DNA of 64,000 nt, taken from positions 1 through 64,000 of the forward strand of contig JAEZRV010000088.1 in NCBI GenBank assembly GCA_023444055.1. Direction: 5' to 3'. Shown here in pieces: positions 62,826 through 64,000 of the stretch; position 1 is the stretch's first letter, and the number at the start of each line of letters is the position of its first letter. Under the pieces are notes generated by a model, which was not told the DNA's origin, ran no database searches, and saw only the letters and a program-made list of their open reading frames with translations. The position numbers and the translations under genes were made by a program. Source of the DNA: Bacillota bacterium. GTDB taxonomy: Bacteria > Bacillota > Clostridia > Acetivibrionales > DSM-1351.

Positions 62826-63566
62826 ATGAGATTAAAATCTGTTGTTAAATATAATATTCATGAAATGAAATATGGAATTCTGATTTACTATGTTGTTATT
62901 GCTGCAATAATGGTTTTGCTAACTGTTATGCTTTCAGATGGAGCTGTAAATGTCAGCAATAATAGAAATGGTTTTGTAAGTGGGGCTGAGGCTTCTGCAA
63001 TTTTCTTGTTTGTGTGTGGATTAAATTCTTTTAAACAAAATTATTTATATTTATCCACTAATGGAATAACTAGAAAAGCCCAGTTTTACGGTTTTCTGAT
63101 TAGTTCGGTTATTATAGCTGTTGGAATGGCTGCCATTGATACTGCAACAACAAACATATTAAATATGTTCATGAATTATCGTCCAATGTTTTATCAGTTT
63201 TTTAAAGATTTTACATCAGAGTCCTCTCAATTGATAAATACTGTAATGGACTTCACATGGAGCACAGTTATTTATTTACTTGCACTAGTTATAGGGTATT
63301 TTATAACTACTTTATACTATAGAATGTCTAAGATGCTTAAAATAATTGTATCTGTTGGTGTACCGGCTATGTTTATGATTGGTTCTCCTACATTAACTAT
63401 TTATCTAGTTAAAATGGGTTATATAGATGAATTCTACAAATTAATGGGATTTATAGGATATGGTAATGGTAACCCTACAATAGCAGTAATAGTTGCGTTA
63501 GTGGAAGCAGCAGTTGTAGCGGGATTGGCATATTTATTGGTTAGAAGGGCACCTGTTAAAGAGTAA
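62826..63566 (+). CDS. ABC transporter membrane protein
   Basis: The 246-residue protein has about six membrane helices (first around IYYVVIAAIMVLLTVML, last around VIVALVEAAVVAGLAYLLV). It is 10 bases after the ATPase with SD TAGGAGGG. It is the partner of the ATPase. Sequence gives no substrate. Confidence 0.85.
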   Translation: MRLKSVVKYNIHEMKYGILIYYVVIAAIMVLLTVMLSDGAVNVSNNRNGFVSGAEASAIFLFVCGLNSFKQNYLYLSTNGITRKAQFYGFLISSVIIAVGMAAIDTATTNILNMFMNYRPMFYQFFKDFTSESSQLINTVMDFTWSTVIYLLALVIGYFITTLYYRMSKMLKIIVSVGVPAMFMIGSPTLTIYLVKMGYIDEFYKLMGFIGYGNGNPTIAVIVALVEAAVVAGLAYLLVRRAPVKE

Positions 63567-63723
63567 TACAGCATAATATATATTTCTAGAAGATATTGAA
63601 TAAAATAAATCAGTTTATATTTACTTTCATATAACCGAACTTCTTTATGGCACTACAAAAATGGAGAATAATATTAAATGAGATAACTGAGAAATTCTTT
63701 TCGAAAAAGATAATTATTATAAG

Positions 63724-63784
63724 AAAAGTACCAGCTATTTTATCCGTATTTTTTGATTTAGGATATAACAGCTGGTACTTTTTG
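63724..63784 (+). terminator. Terminator after the GntR-ABC operon
   Basis: AAAAGTACCAGCT pairs with AGCTGGTACTTTTT, with a large loop. Works in both directions. Confidence 0.85.
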
Positions 63785-63863
63785 ATAAATACATCTTTAT
63801 AATTTTTGTAAGATTTTTTATTACTTATAGATAATATTACGCTTTTAGAAACATAATTATTGA

Positions 63864-64000
63864 CTATTCCTGTGGTGTTTTAAACATATCTAAATATCTT
63901 TGCAATTCAGGAGAAATAACCTTGCCTTTAAAGTTTATTAAAAATTCTGGAGTGTGATTATATTTGTTTTCTGTACCGTGTTCAATCATAACTCTATAGT
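63864..64000 (-). CDS. C-terminus of an unknown gene, cut by the window edge
   Basis: On the minus strand one frame reads YRVMIEHGTENKYNHTPEF through KGKVISPELQRYLDMFKT and PQE before a TAG. It is open to the edge. Convergent to the ABC operon, with the terminator between. Too little to name. Confidence 0.55.
   Translation of the reverse strand, partial: YRVMIEHGTENKYNHTPEFLINFKGKVISPELQRYLDMFKTPQE

Overview
The window is low-G+C Firmicutes DNA. TTG and GTG starts are common, AGGAGG ribosome-binding sites are strong, and the genes point to an anaerobe: hybrid-cluster protein, split transketolase, ferredoxins and dockerin domains. Two secreted proteins carry dockerin-like C-termini and one also has a cohesin-like domain, which suggests a cellulosome-forming clostridium of the Ruminiclostridium type. 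The presence of hgcAB fits some members of that group. The assignment is inference from gene content only. No rRNA, tRNA, CRISPR array or intact transposase was seen.

Layout. 0-3 kb: an NAD-metabolism cassette (nicotinamide phosphoribosyltransferase, macro domain, NH3-dependent NAD synthetase) behind an unusual leader. 3.8-8.4 kb: a lipoprotein nuclease and a large surface protein with two kelch propellers, FN3, cohesin-like and dockerin-like parts. 8.8-18 kb: a YesMN-type two-component system, a sugar ABC importer and a fucose/arabinose-isomerase-like enzyme, interrupted by several miniature elements. 18.3-24.4 kb: a transposase relic, a HelD-like helicase, an OmpR-type two-component system and a lipoprotein. 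24.5-26.5 kb: arsR-hgcA-hgcB, the mercury-methylation gene pair under a promoter with a dyad in its spacer. 26.6-32 kb: VOC proteins, an MFS exporter and split transketolase.

32.3-47 kb holds the most unusual locus. Four paralogous condensation-domain-like acyltransferases (one lacking its catalytic His) surround an AMP-dependent ligase, a stand-alone acyl carrier protein, a KAS III enzyme and a short-chain reductase. Together they look like a small acyl-chain assembly and ester/amide-forming pathway that I cannot match to a known product. A 92-bp tandem repeat in front of the ACP gene encodes two coupled mini-ORFs whose RNA can hide the next ribosome-binding site; a diverged form precedes one acyltransferase gene and a decayed one lies near another.

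47-64 kb: a hemerythrin, a transglutaminase-dockerin protein, a Crp/Fnr regulator divergent from hcp, a RloA/RloB (AbiL-like) defence pair, a PpiC foldase, phosphatidylserine decarboxylase, phosphofructokinase, a Zn-dependent PLC-like protein and a GntR-ABC cassette with a very clear promoter/operator.

A second cross-cutting signal is a recurrent leader (about 85 nt) found directly before unrelated genes at 146, 46927(-), 47476, 57745 and, weakly, 30238. It has a strong SD, a mini-ORF starting M-P/S-F-L-S, pairing arms and a conserved 3' block ending close to the start codon of a gene with no SD of its own. At least four families of palindromic miniature repeats are also scattered between genes.
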